A stretch of 64,000 nt of DNA from an uncultured Alphaproteobacteria bacterium (GTDB taxonomy: Bacteria > Pseudomonadota > Alphaproteobacteria > GCA-2731375): positions 248,001-312,000 of the forward strand of contig CATOSZ010000001.1 of the NCBI GenBank assembly GCA_951812805.1, given 5' to 3'. Position numbers and translations under genes: made by a program. Positions 18,101-25,459 of this stretch are shown here, in pieces. Every line of letters begins with the position of its first letter. Within the stretch, counting starts at the first letter, position 1. The notes under the pieces are model-generated. The model did no database searches. It worked only from the letters and a program-made list of their open reading frames with translations, and was not told where the DNA came from.

Positions 18101-18657
18101 TCAAGGAAGTCGGGTTGGAACTCTACCAGCAGCTGCTGGAGGAGGCGGTCGCCCAGGCCCGCGACAGCGGCGGGCTGGAGGAGGTCGGCGCCGGCGACTG
18201 GTCGCCGCAGATCACGCTCGGCATGGCCGTCCTCATCCCCGAGAGTTACGTCGCCGATCTCGACCTCCGCCTCGGCCTCTACCGCCGTCTCGGCCGCTTG
18301 CGCGAGGCGGGCGAGATCGATGCCTTCGCGGCCGAGCTGGTCGACCGCTTCGGTCCCCTGCCGGAGGAGGTGGCGCATCTGATCGAGGTGGTCGAGATGA
18401 AGCGGCTCTGCCGCGAGGCCAATATCGAAAAGCTGGAGGCGGGCCCGGGCGGCGCCGCGATTTCCTTCCGCGACGACAGCTTCCCCAATGTCGCCGGCCT
18501 CGTCTCCTTCATCGACTTGCAAGCCGGCACGGCGAAGCTCAGGCCCGACCACCGCCTGGTCTTCCGCCGGCAGTGGGAGACGGGGGAGGCGCGCCTGCGC
18601 GGCGCCCGCGACCTGCTGGTTCGCCTGGCCGGCCTGGCTCATACCAATCGACAATGA
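15151..18657 (+). CDS. mfd: Transcription-repair coupling factor Mfd
   Basis: The 1,168-residue ATPase removes RNA polymerase stalled at DNA damage and recruits UvrA. An N-terminal UvrB-like module is followed by a CarD-like polymerase-interaction domain (GDLVVHAEHGIGRYEGL near residue 500), then a RecG-like translocase with Walker A GDVGFGKTEVA near 648 and DEEQHFG near 746, and a C-terminal D7-type domain. GTG at 15151 overlaps the sdhE stop. The last codons (after LAGLAH) and the stop lie inside the terminal repeat of an IS630 element, so the extreme C-terminus is not native, although all known domains are present. Confidence 0.95.
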   Translation: MSTALDNTVRAKGRLTVAGAPEGVEARFLADLAQRLEHGLVHVARDEGRMSALADAVAFFAPELEVWCFPAWDCLPYDRASPNAEIGARRADMLSRLAGMAADGDEGEGRPRLLITTISAALQRVPARATFAGTIFAGRIGGTVSLDSLNEFLVRNGYSRTGTVMEPGEYAQRGGLIDIFPPGAETPMRLDFFGDELESLRLFDPLTQRTTGNAEAFRLGPVSEVTLDQASIDRFRAGYRQAFGAVTGEDPLYHGISAGRRHVGMEHWLPLFHDALESLFDYVPGARISLDPTGEEAVAARLVQIVEHFEARREYLGERGDEAPPYNPLPPEALYLTTAEWDEVATARTALALTPFQAPPAADVVSLEGRQGRDFAAERAHEGLDVFAALGDHLRAHVLAGRRVAIAAFSPGSADRLSTLLSDHDIGPVPVVEDLVALEKLPQAKPALVVLPLEHGFETEDLVVVGEQDILGDRMVRAGRRSRRAEEFLTSAAELTTGDLVVHAEHGIGRYEGLVTLDVGGAPHDCLHLSYHGGDKLYLPVVNIEVLSRYGSEEAGVNLDRLGGAGWQARKARLKARLKDMADALIKVAAARALKTAPRIALDDPSYATFCSGFPYEETDDQMNAIEDVIADLGAGRPMDRLVCGDVGFGKTEVALRSAFATVMAGGQVAVVAPTTLLVRQHFATFQERFRELPVIVRQLSRLVSNKDAADTRAELESGRADIVIGTHALLGKRVKFNDLQLLIVDEEQHFGVKHKERLKQLRDDVHVLTLTATPIPRTLQLAMSGVKELSLIATPPVDRLAVRTFVLPFDPVIVREAILREHYRGGQTFYVCPRIQDIPEVAAFLKEHLPEVKFVTAHGRMAGGELEDVMGAFYDGAFDVLVSTTIIESGLDIPNANTLIVHRADMFGLAQLYQLRGRIGRAKKRAYSYFTLPPRRAPTVNAEKRLKVLQALDTLGAGFSLASHDLDIRGAGNLLGEEQSGHIKEVGLELYQQLLEEAVAQARDSGGLEEVGAGDWSPQITLGMAVLIPESYVADLDLRLGLYRRLGRLREAGEIDAFAAELVDRFGPLPEEVAHLIEVVEMKRLCREANIEKLEAGPGGAAISFRDDSFPNVAGLVSFIDLQAGTAKLRPDHRLVFRRQWETGEARLRGARDLLVRLAGLAHTNRQ

Positions 18658-19718
18658 TCAGAACCCGATGGCCCATGATCTTCGTCCGATGGATTTGATT
18701 CTGTCCGGCTGTGCGATGAGGTTGTTCCAGGCCTTGCAGCAATGATCGGTGATGTCGTCCTGGTCTTCGAAGACGATGTCGGAGAGCCAGTTGTTTCGGA
18801 TGTACTGCCAGACGTTCTCGGCAGGATTGAGTTCGGGCGATCTCGGCGGCAGCGGCAGGAGGGTTATGTTGGCCGGGACGTCGAGCCGTTTCGTGGTGTG
18901 CCAGCCGGCCCGGTCGAGCAGCATCAAGGCATGGGCTCCGGGTTGAACCTGGACGGAGATTTCCTCCAGATGCTGCTGCATGGCGGCGGTGTTGCAGCGT
19001 TGCTGGACGATGGCGGCGCCGGTGCCGCGCTCGGGGCAGATGGCGCCGAAGATATAGGCCGACTTGGTGCGCTGATCGTGCGGGGTGCGTGGCCGTGTGC
19101 CGCGCCGGGCCCAGCGCCGGGCATGCTTGTTCTTCTGTCCGACGCGGGTTTCATCCTGCCACCAGATCTCTATCCCGGTGCCGTCGGGGAGTGCTTTGCG
19201 AGCCCGCGCGACCAGCTCGGGGAATTTTTTTTGAAGTCCTCGATCACCCCCGGCTCCTGGGCGTGATGGCGCGGCCGCATCGTCATCCTGGCGAAGCCCA
19301 TCGCCTTCAGCTCCCGGCTCACCGTCCGCTGGTCGAGCGTGATCGCGAAGCTCTCGCCGATCCAGTCGACCAGATCCGCTAGCCGCCAGCGCATGACGCC
19401 GTCGCGCGCCGGATCCGGTCCCGCTTCCACCCGGGCCGCCAAGGCGTCCCGTTGCGCCGGGTCCAGTTTCTTCGCCGCGCCCGGCGCCTTGCGGTCGATC
19501 AGGCCGGCCGGGCCCTCCGCGTTGAAACGCAGCACCCAGTCACGGATCACCTGAAGGCCGACGTCCCCCGTCCGCGCGGCCTCCGTCCGACTCCCGCCCT
19601 CGTAGATCACAGCAAGCGAAAGCAAGCGCCGGATCTGTTTAGCATCCCTCGATCCCTTGGCCAGACGTCGCAACGCCGCCGCATCGAAATCCTCGCGCAA
19701 GGCAATACCCCGACCCAT
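18658..19718 (-). CDS. IS630-family transposase, expressed by -1 frameshift
   Basis: The first frame (from ATG 19718, preceded by GAGGGGG) encodes the helix-turn-helix half and ends EDFKKN. The rest continues in the -1 frame. The switch point is a run of eight A residues on the minus strand (complement of 19225-19232), a typical slippery site. The downstream frame is open to 18658 and encodes WWQDETRVGQ (first Asp), LLDRAGWHTT (second Asp) and SPELNPAENVWQ (Glu). The fused product would be about 353 residues, normal for IS630. Programmed slippage is inferred; a simple inactivating frameshift is the alternative. Confidence 0.88.
19225..19232 (-). promoter_or_regulatory. Slippery A8 run for -1 frameshifting in the IS630 transposase
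   Basis: Eight T on the plus strand give A AAA AAA A on the coding strand, exactly where the transposase homology changes frame. A shift of -1 here joins EDFKK to FPELVARARKAL. Confidence 0.75.
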
Positions 19719-19809
19719 GGTGATCCCCCTCTTCCGAATCACCACAATTGAGTCAGAAATCAGCCAGCAAGGGAATCCAACCGCGAGTTGACATCAATGT
19801 CGACTGGTA

Positions 19810-20490
19810 TCAGTCGTCGCCGGCCGCACCCTCGGCGGCGTGAACCGGGGCGGGGCCGCGCGCCTCGCCCATCGCCAGGTCGAACATGTTGACCAGGACG
19901 GCCGGTTCCTGCGCGCCCGACACCGCGTATTTCCCGGCAACGATGAAACAGGGGACGCCTGTGACGCCGATGCGCCGCGCGGTCTGCTCTTCCTGGCGCA
20001 CGACATCGACATCTTCGCCCGACGCGAGGCGGTCGGCCACCCGGGCGTGGTCCAAACCGGTCCGTCCGGCCGACGCCAGCAGTACCTCGTGATCGCCGAC
20101 ATCCTCGCCATAGAGGAAGTACCGCTGGAAAATATCTTCGACCAGGGCGTCCTGCACGCCCGCTTCACCGGCCCAGCGGACCAGACGATGCGAATCGAAG
20201 GTATTCGGCTGTGCCTCGATCGCCTCGAAGTCGAAGGCGATGGCCTCGCCCACGCCGGCCTCGCGGACCCGGTCGTAAATCTGCTCGGCCCGGTCTCGCC
20301 CACCGAACTTCAAGGCGAGGTAGCGCGCCCGCTCCATGCCGCCGGCCGGCAGGTCGGGGTTCAGCTGGAACGGCCGCCAGCCGATCTGGAAACGATAGTT
20401 CGGCCGCGCCGCGAGGGCCCGTTCCAGGCGCCGCTTGCCGATGTAGCACCAGGGGCAAACGGTATCGGAGACGACATCGATTCCAATCAT
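19810..20490 (-). CDS. DsbA-family oxidoreductase (FrnE-like)
   Basis: The 226-residue protein has a thioredoxin fold with helical insertion and an N-terminal CPWC active site (Cys12-Cys15) in SDTVCPWCYIGKRRLE, followed by GWRPFQLNPDLPAGG and, near residue 165, the cis-Pro region TGVPCFIV. There is no signal peptide, so it is cytoplasmic, as in the FrnE/2-hydroxychromene-2-carboxylate isomerase-related group. These proteins act as disulfide reductases or isomerases or in glutathione-dependent reactions. The stop codon abuts the IS630 right end. Confidence 0.88.
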   Translation of the reverse strand: MIGIDVVSDTVCPWCYIGKRRLERALAARPNYRFQIGWRPFQLNPDLPAGGMERARYLALKFGGRDRAEQIYDRVREAGVGEAIAFDFEAIEAQPNTFDSHRLVRWAGEAGVQDALVEDIFQRYFLYGEDVGDHEVLLASAGRTGLDHARVADRLASGEDVDVVRQEEQTARRIGVTGVPCFIVAGKYAVSGAQEPAVLVNMFDLAMGEARGPAPVHAAEGAAGDD

Positions 20491-20521
20491 CGCCGAAGCT
20501 TACCCCGACCCGGGCCGCACG

Positions 20522-21793
20522 TTAACCCGCCAGTTCGCGCCGCGCCCGGCGGAGGAAACTTTCCAGGCTGTCGCCGTCGACGCGTTCGATGCAGGCAACG
20601 GAGAGATGGACGCTCAACGGTGTTTCGGCGCCCGGAAGCGCGAAGCTCGACGAGTTGATGACCCCGCAAAGCCGGCTCGTCACCACCCTGGCGTCGGCGA
20701 GCGTCGTATCCGGCATCGAGATCACAAACTCGTCTCCGCGGAAGCGTGCCGCCAGATCCTCGCCGCGGACGAGGTTGCCGATCATGCCGCCGACCTGGCG
20801 CAACAGCAGATCGCCCGCCGCGTGGCCGAGCGCGCGATTGGCCCAGGCGAGCGTGTCCAGCCGCATATAGGCGAGCGACAGTGGCCGGTCCTCGTCGGTT
20901 TCCTCCAGATGGGTGGTCAAATGCGCCTGCAGGAAACCGCGGCTGTAGAGGCCGGTGAGGCTGTCCGTCGTGGTCGCATGGCGGGATTGGCGCAGGCTGG
21001 TCTGGAGAGCCAGGCGATAGCGCATCTGGCGCACCTGGTTCAGGACCCGGAAGGCGATGTCGTTTGGGCTGCCTCGATTGTCGATGACATCATTCACGCC
21101 GGCCCGGTAGGCCTCCGAGGTGAGGTCCTCGTCATTCTCCGCGATGACGGCCAGGATCGGCAGGTTGTAGAGACGGGCATTGCCGCGCAGCGAGTGGACG
21201 AGGTCGAGCCAGTCCCGCCCGCCGTCGCCGACATAGGTCAGGACGGCGTCGAATTCGTCCCGCTCGAGGCGGCGTAGCGCGTCGTGGCGATCGGGGACCA
21301 GGGCCAGCGCGGCCTCGCGACCAAGGGTGGCGTGCAGGCTCGCGACATTGACGTCGTCGTCGGCGACGACGATGACGCGCGCATCGCGCACGGTGCCGAG
21401 GGGCGGTGTCGATGTCGGTGCGGCGACGCCGAAGCGCTCCGTCGTCGCCATGCGCCGCTCCAGCTCCTCGCGCATGGTCGCAAGACGCGAGAGACCGCGC
21501 AGGCGGGTCAGCAGCTCGATCTCGGAAAAGGTGGGAGAGAGATATTCGGAAAGGCCATGGCCCTCGCTCGGGGTGTCCAGGCCATCGGCCGAGGGGATGT
21601 AGAGAACGGGCAAGGGGGCATCGTCACCGGAAGCGGAGGGCGCATCCTGGTCTTGTGCCACGATGGCGATATCGGGCCGTGAGCCGCCATCGCCCGCCCG
21701 CCGGCTGGCATAACCGTGAGCGCCGAGTTGGGCATCGATCGCCCGGTAGTCCTCGTCCGAGGCGACGACGAGAACACGCGCGGTGACGGACAT
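20522..21793 (-). CDS. PleD-like response regulator with GGDEF domain (diguanylate cyclase)
   Basis: The 423-residue protein has two receiver-like domains (about 1-100 and 135-255) and a C-terminal GGDEF domain, the layout of PleD. The signature reads RGDEF at residues 351-355, and an inhibitory RxxD site (RGED) lies five residues upstream. Both receivers look degenerate: strand 3 ends IAIVAQDQ and AVLTYVGD, without a clear phosphoacceptor Asp, and the first acidic pair is missing in receiver 1. ATG 21793 has GGAG nine bases upstream. It may make cyclic di-GMP under control other than phosphorylation. Confidence 0.85.
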   Translation of the reverse strand: MSVTARVLVVASDEDYRAIDAQLGAHGYASRRAGDGGSRPDIAIVAQDQDAPSASGDDAPLPVLYIPSADGLDTPSEGHGLSEYLSPTFSEIELLTRLRGLSRLATMREELERRMATTERFGVAAPTSTPPLGTVRDARVIVVADDDVNVASLHATLGREAALALVPDRHDALRRLERDEFDAVLTYVGDGGRDWLDLVHSLRGNARLYNLPILAVIAENDEDLTSEAYRAGVNDVIDNRGSPNDIAFRVLNQVRQMRYRLALQTSLRQSRHATTTDSLTGLYSRGFLQAHLTTHLEETDEDRPLSLAYMRLDTLAWANRALGHAAGDLLLRQVGGMIGNLVRGEDLAARFRGDEFVISMPDTTLADARVVTSRLCGVINSSSFALPGAETPLSVHLSVACIERVDGDSLESFLRRARRELAG

Positions 21794-21937
21794 GGCATTT
21801 CTCCTCTTTCCCATCCGAGGCGAAGGTAGTGGGGCTTGATTAAGGATGTGTTTGCATGGCGGCGGCTTGACCCGCGCCGGTGGGCGCTGTCATGTCGATG
21901 ATGAACGTGTGAACGCGCGAGTGGGAGGGCAGGGTGC

Positions 21938-22702
21938 ATGGCAACGGCGGCGGATGAGCTCGACGGACAGGTGGTCATGGTGACCGGCGCGTCGGCGGGC
22001 CTGGGCGAGCATCTGGCGGGGGTTCTGGCCAGCGCCGGGGCCACGATCGCGATCACCGCCCGCCGGCGCGACCGGTTGGAAGGCCTCGCTGGAACGATCG
22101 AGGCGGCGGGCGGTCGCGCCTTGCCGGTCACCATGGACGTTGCCGACCCGGCTTCGATCGCCGCCGGCGTGGCGGAGACGGTGGCGGCACTGGGCAAAAT
22201 CGACGTGCTGGTGAACAACGCCGGCATCGCGATTACCAAGCGCGCGATCGATTGCACCGTCGAGGACTACGACCAAGTCATGGACACCAACCTGAAGGGG
22301 GCCTTCTTTTGCGCCCAGGCCGTCGCCCGGTCGATGATCGCGCGGGGTGGTGGTGGGCGGATCATCAACATGGGCTCGCTGCTCGGCCTCAAAGTGTTGC
22401 CGCAGCTTTCCCTCTACGCCGTTTCCAAGGCGGCGTTGCATCACATGACCGAGGCCATGGCGCTCGAGTGGATCCGCCACGACATCAAGGTGAACGCCAT
22501 CGCGCCCGGCTATATCGAGACGGAAATGAACCGGCCCAATTGGGAAACCGACGGCGGCAAGGCCTTGATCCAGCGCTTTCCGGCCCGTCGCCTCGGCGTG
22601 CCCTCGGCGCTCGACGGCCTGGTTTTGCTGCTGGCCTCGGGCCGTTCGGATTTCATCACCGGCTCGGTCATCCCGATCGACGAGGCGCAACGTTTGATGT
22701 GA
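21938..22702 (+). CDS. SDR-family NAD(P)-dependent oxidoreductase
   Basis: This 254-residue classical short-chain dehydrogenase/reductase has the cofactor motif TGASAGLG (16-23), NNAG near 92-95, catalytic Ser in NMGSLLG, and Tyr160/Lys164 in YAVSK. The C-terminal SGRSDFITGSVIPIDEAQ is the usual end of the fold. All catalytic residues are present. The amidohydrolase gene follows within 20 nt on the same strand and may be co-transcribed. The substrate is unknown. Confidence 0.9.
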   Translation: MATAADELDGQVVMVTGASAGLGEHLAGVLASAGATIAITARRRDRLEGLAGTIEAAGGRALPVTMDVADPASIAAGVAETVAALGKIDVLVNNAGIAITKRAIDCTVEDYDQVMDTNLKGAFFCAQAVARSMIARGGGGRIINMGSLLGLKVLPQLSLYAVSKAALHHMTEAMALEWIRHDIKVNAIAPGYIETEMNRPNWETDGGKALIQRFPARRLGVPSALDGLVLLLASGRSDFITGSVIPIDEAQRLM

Positions 22703-22721
22703 CGTGGAGGAGGGGGCGAAC

Positions 22722-23930
22722 ATGGCGCATGTGACCCGTATCGAGAACGCCGCCTGGGCGGTGCTTTGGGACCAGGTGGCCGGCCGGCAGGTCTATGCCC
22801 GCGATGTCGACCTGGTCTTCTGCGACGATTCCATCACCCATATCGGCCCCGGCTGGGCCGGGCCGGTCGATGCGGTGATCGACGGTCGCGAGCGCTTGCT
22901 GATCCCGGGCCTGATCAACCTGCACAGCCACCCGCAGAGCGAGCCTGCCTCCAAGGGCATCCGCGAGGAACACGGCGTACCGGCGCAGTTCATGACCGGG
23001 CTATACGAGCGCTCGCTCGCCTTCAGGCTCGACGAGGCGGGGCGCCGGGCCGGCGCCGAACTCGCCTATGCGGACCTGCTGGCTTCGGGCGTGACGACGC
23101 TGGTCGAACTGTCGGCACCGCTCGACGGCTGGCTCGACCTGCTGGCGCAGAGCGGCCTGCGTGCCGTCGTCGGGCCCGGCTTCCAGTCCGCCCGCTGGCG
23201 GCTGGAGAACGACTGGGAACTGGGCTTCGCGTGGGATCCGCCGGCGGGCCGGCGCGGCTTCGAGGTCGCGCAACGCATTATTGAAGAGGCCGACGCGCAT
23301 CCCTCGGGCTGCCTCTCGGGCATCGTCTTCCCGGCGCAGATCGAAACCTGCGAGGAAGCGCTGTTCCGCGACGCCTTCGCCTTCGCCGAAGCGAGCGGGC
23401 GGCCCTTCACCACCCACATCTCGCAAAGCGTGGTGGAGTTCCGTGAGATCGTTCGCCGCCACGGCAAGACCCCGGTGCAGTTCGCCGCCGACCTCGGCGT
23501 CCTCGCGCCCCGTTCGATCCTCGGCCATGTGGCGAGCCGGGACATCCATTCGGCCACGACCGGGGATCTCTTCGAAATGGCGACGGTCGGCGGCGCCCGC
23601 GCACTGGCGCGCGACGACCTCGGCCGCCTCGCCGTCGGCGCCAAGGCCGACCTCGTCCTGGTCGACCTCGCCGAACCCGCCATGCGGCCCTTGCGCGATC
23701 CGCTGAAAAGCCTGATCTATCACGCGGCCGACCGCGCGGTGCGCGACGTCTTCGTGGATGGCCGCCACGTCCTGGCCGACGGCCAGCCCCTCGGCCTCGA
23801 TCGACACGATGCCGCCGCGCGGCTGGAAGAGGCGCAGGCCCGGATGATCGAGAAGGTCCCCGAACTCGACTATGCAGGACGGACCGCCGCGGAGATCGCG
23901 CCGCTCAGCCTGCCGCTCGCCTCGCCTTGA
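22722..23930 (+). CDS. Amidohydrolase-family protein with a large internal deletion
   Basis: The 402-residue protein is related to metal-dependent deaminases and chlorohydrolases of the ATZ/TRZ type. The first metal motif HSH is at residues 68-70 (INLHSHPQSEP) and a mid-barrel His is in FTTHISQSVVE. After SILGH (about residue 270) it jumps directly to VASRDIHSATTGDLFEMATVGGARAL. In relatives I know, about 65-75 residues lie between, containing the later barrel His residues and the metal-binding Asp of a GTDT-like motif. The frame is preserved. ATG 22722 has GGAGGAGG before it; GTG 22704 is an alternative. The enzyme is probably inactive or altered. Confidence 0.75.
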   Translation: MAHVTRIENAAWAVLWDQVAGRQVYARDVDLVFCDDSITHIGPGWAGPVDAVIDGRERLLIPGLINLHSHPQSEPASKGIREEHGVPAQFMTGLYERSLAFRLDEAGRRAGAELAYADLLASGVTTLVELSAPLDGWLDLLAQSGLRAVVGPGFQSARWRLENDWELGFAWDPPAGRRGFEVAQRIIEEADAHPSGCLSGIVFPAQIETCEEALFRDAFAFAEASGRPFTTHISQSVVEFREIVRRHGKTPVQFAADLGVLAPRSILGHVASRDIHSATTGDLFEMATVGGARALARDDLGRLAVGAKADLVLVDLAEPAMRPLRDPLKSLIYHAADRAVRDVFVDGRHVLADGQPLGLDRHDAAARLEEAQARMIEKVPELDYAGRTAAEIAPLSLPLASP

Positions 23931-23937
23931 GCGGCGC

Positions 23938-24426
23938 TCAGTCGTAGCCGGTCGTGACCTCGACTATGATGTTGTCGGGATCGCGCATGTAGACGCTGCC
24001 CTTGTCCTCGCCGCCGTGGACCGAGTGCTCGCGCCCGCTGTCCTTCAGGCCCTGGACGATCTCGCGGTACTTCTCGGACGAGGCCTTCAGGGCGATATGG
24101 TGCATGGAGCCGACGCCGCGCACGGTGCGGTCGGGGCCGTGCTTGGGAAAGTCGAAGAAGGCGAGCAGGTTGCCGCCGCCCATGTCGAGGAAGATGTGCG
24201 TCGAGGTCGGCTCGTCCCGGTTCGGGATGACCTTGGTAAGCCGCATCTTCAGCACGTCGGTGTAGAAGGCGATCGTCGCCTCCAGGTCCGAGCAGATCAG
24301 CGCCAGGTGATCGACCCCGCCGGTGGCGACGGGCTGGGGCGCCGGCGGCGCATCGTCGATGAAACGGGCGCGCAGCCGGGCGCGTTTTTCTTCGTAGGCA
24401 TCCGTGGCGTCGGCGACATCGGCCAT
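23938..24426 (-). CDS. VOC-family (glyoxalase/dioxygenase fold) protein
   Basis: This 162-residue protein has a single vicinal-oxygen-chelate domain. Potential metal ligands are the His in VDHLALIC (about residue 38), the His in SMHHIALK near 107, and the Glu in IIVEVTTGYD at the C-terminus. A charged 35-residue leader precedes the fold. ATG 24426 follows GGAGG at good spacing. It lies downstream of the AIR-synthase-like gene on the same strand. The reaction (isomerase, lyase or dioxygenase) cannot be named. Confidence 0.82.
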   Translation of the reverse strand: MADVADATDAYEEKRARLRARFIDDAPPAPQPVATGGVDHLALICSDLEATIAFYTDVLKMRLTKVIPNRDEPTSTHIFLDMGGGNLLAFFDFPKHGPDRTVRGVGSMHHIALKASSEKYREIVQGLKDSGREHSVHGGEDKGSVYMRDPDNIIVEVTTGYD

Positions 24427-24457
24427 GGTTTTCGATCCTCCGTGTAGCGTGGCGCCA

Positions 24458-25459
24458 TCATGCCACGGGTGGGGCGAGAATGCGTGAAATCTCGTCCGCC
24501 TCGTGGCGGGGCAGGGGGCCATCTTCGGTGCGAACCCCGCGGCCCGCCACCGCGCGACCGATGATCGCCGCCGGGCGGTTCGGCGCCGCGAGGGCGGCGC
24601 GGGCCGTTGCTGCGGTTTCCGCCGGAAAGGCGGCGAGCAGGGCGCCGGAAGCGAGCGTGCCCCAGGGATCGGCCCCGAGGTGGCGGCAGATCTCGACGCC
24701 CGGCGGAAACCAGGGGATGGCGGCGGCGTCGATCTCGAGCGCCAGGCCCGAGGCCTCGGCCATTTCGTGCAGGCCCGCGGAGAGGCCGCCCTCGGTCGGA
24801 TCGTGCAGGGCCGTGGCCCCCAGATCCGCCGCCCGCAAGGCCGCCTCGACCACGGAAATGCCCGGCGTCTCGGCGGCGCGCAGGGCGGCTTCCCGCGTGG
24901 CGGCCGGCAGGGCGCCGAGACGGCCCGCGGCTTCCGCCGCCAGCACCGCTGCCCCTTCGATGGGGGCCATGCCGACCTGGAGAACGAGATCGCCCACCCG
25001 TACCCCGCCTGTCGGAAGCGCGCGGCCGTCGGCCCGCCAGCCGAGCATCTGGCCGACGACGACGGGCTGGGTGACGGCCGGCGTCACTTCCGTGTGGCCG
25101 CCGACGAGGGTGATGTCCATGTCGTCCAGCACCGCGCCCATCGCGGCGAAGAGGCCGGCCAGCGCGGCCTCGTCCGTTCCCGGCGGCAGCAGGATCACGG
25201 CCAGGAACCAGCGCGGACGGACGCCCATCACCGCGACGTCGTTGGCGTTGATGCGGACGGCAAGCGCGCCGACGTCGTTGCCCGTCAGGGTGATCGGGTC
25301 GGTGGCGACGATCAGCGCACCCTCGGCGATATCGATGACGGCCGCATCCTCGCCGACCTTGGGGCCGACGCGGACGCTGTCGTCGGCGCGGGCGTGCGAT
25401 GCCAGCAGGCGGGCCAGCAGCGCGGCCGGCAGCTTGCCGGGGGCGAGGGGATCAGCCAT
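24458..25459 (-). CDS. AIR synthase-related (PurM/HypE-fold) ATP-binding protein
   Basis: The 333-residue protein has the PurM/SelD/HypE fold, with an N-terminal VGEDAAVIDI segment, VATDPITLTGND and an NANDVAVMGVRPRWFLAV stretch typical of HypE-like proteins, and DPTEGGL in the C-terminal domain. It lacks the C-terminal Cys that HypE needs to carry the carbamoyl group, and no hydrogenase genes are near, so it is not a canonical HypE. ATG 25459 overlaps the 3' end of the dioxygenase gene by 8 nt. The role is unknown; ATP-dependent activation of a small substrate is the family expectation. Confidence 0.8.
   Translation of the reverse strand: MADPLAPGKLPAALLARLLASHARADDSVRVGPKVGEDAAVIDIAEGALIVATDPITLTGNDVGALAVRINANDVAVMGVRPRWFLAVILLPPGTDEAALAGLFAAMGAVLDDMDITLVGGHTEVTPAVTQPVVVGQMLGWRADGRALPTGGVRVGDLVLQVGMAPIEGAAVLAAEAAGRLGALPAATREAALRAAETPGISVVEAALRAADLGATALHDPTEGGLSAGLHEMAEASGLALEIDAAAIPWFPPGVEICRHLGADPWGTLASGALLAAFPAETAATARAALAAPNRPAAIIGRAVAGRGVRTEDGPLPRHEADEISRILAPPVA

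Larger units (their letters stand above)
18644..19807 (-). mobile_element. IS630-family insertion sequence at the mfd/dsbA junction
   Basis: This 1,164-bp element lies between TA dinucleotides (18642-18643 and 19808-19809), matching IS630 target duplication. The ends are imperfect inverted repeats: CCAATCGACAATGAT on the left and CCAGTCGACATTGAT on the right (opposite strand), two mismatches in 15. It contains one transposase gene split by a frameshift. It interrupts the convergent 3' ends of mfd and the DsbA-like gene; the latter's TGA (19810-19812) touches the right TA. Confidence 0.92.

Noticed and set aside
24458..25459. HypE hydrogenase maturation protein
   Set aside because: The C-terminal Cys required to carry the thiocarboxamide is absent and there are no hydrogenase or hyp genes nearby.
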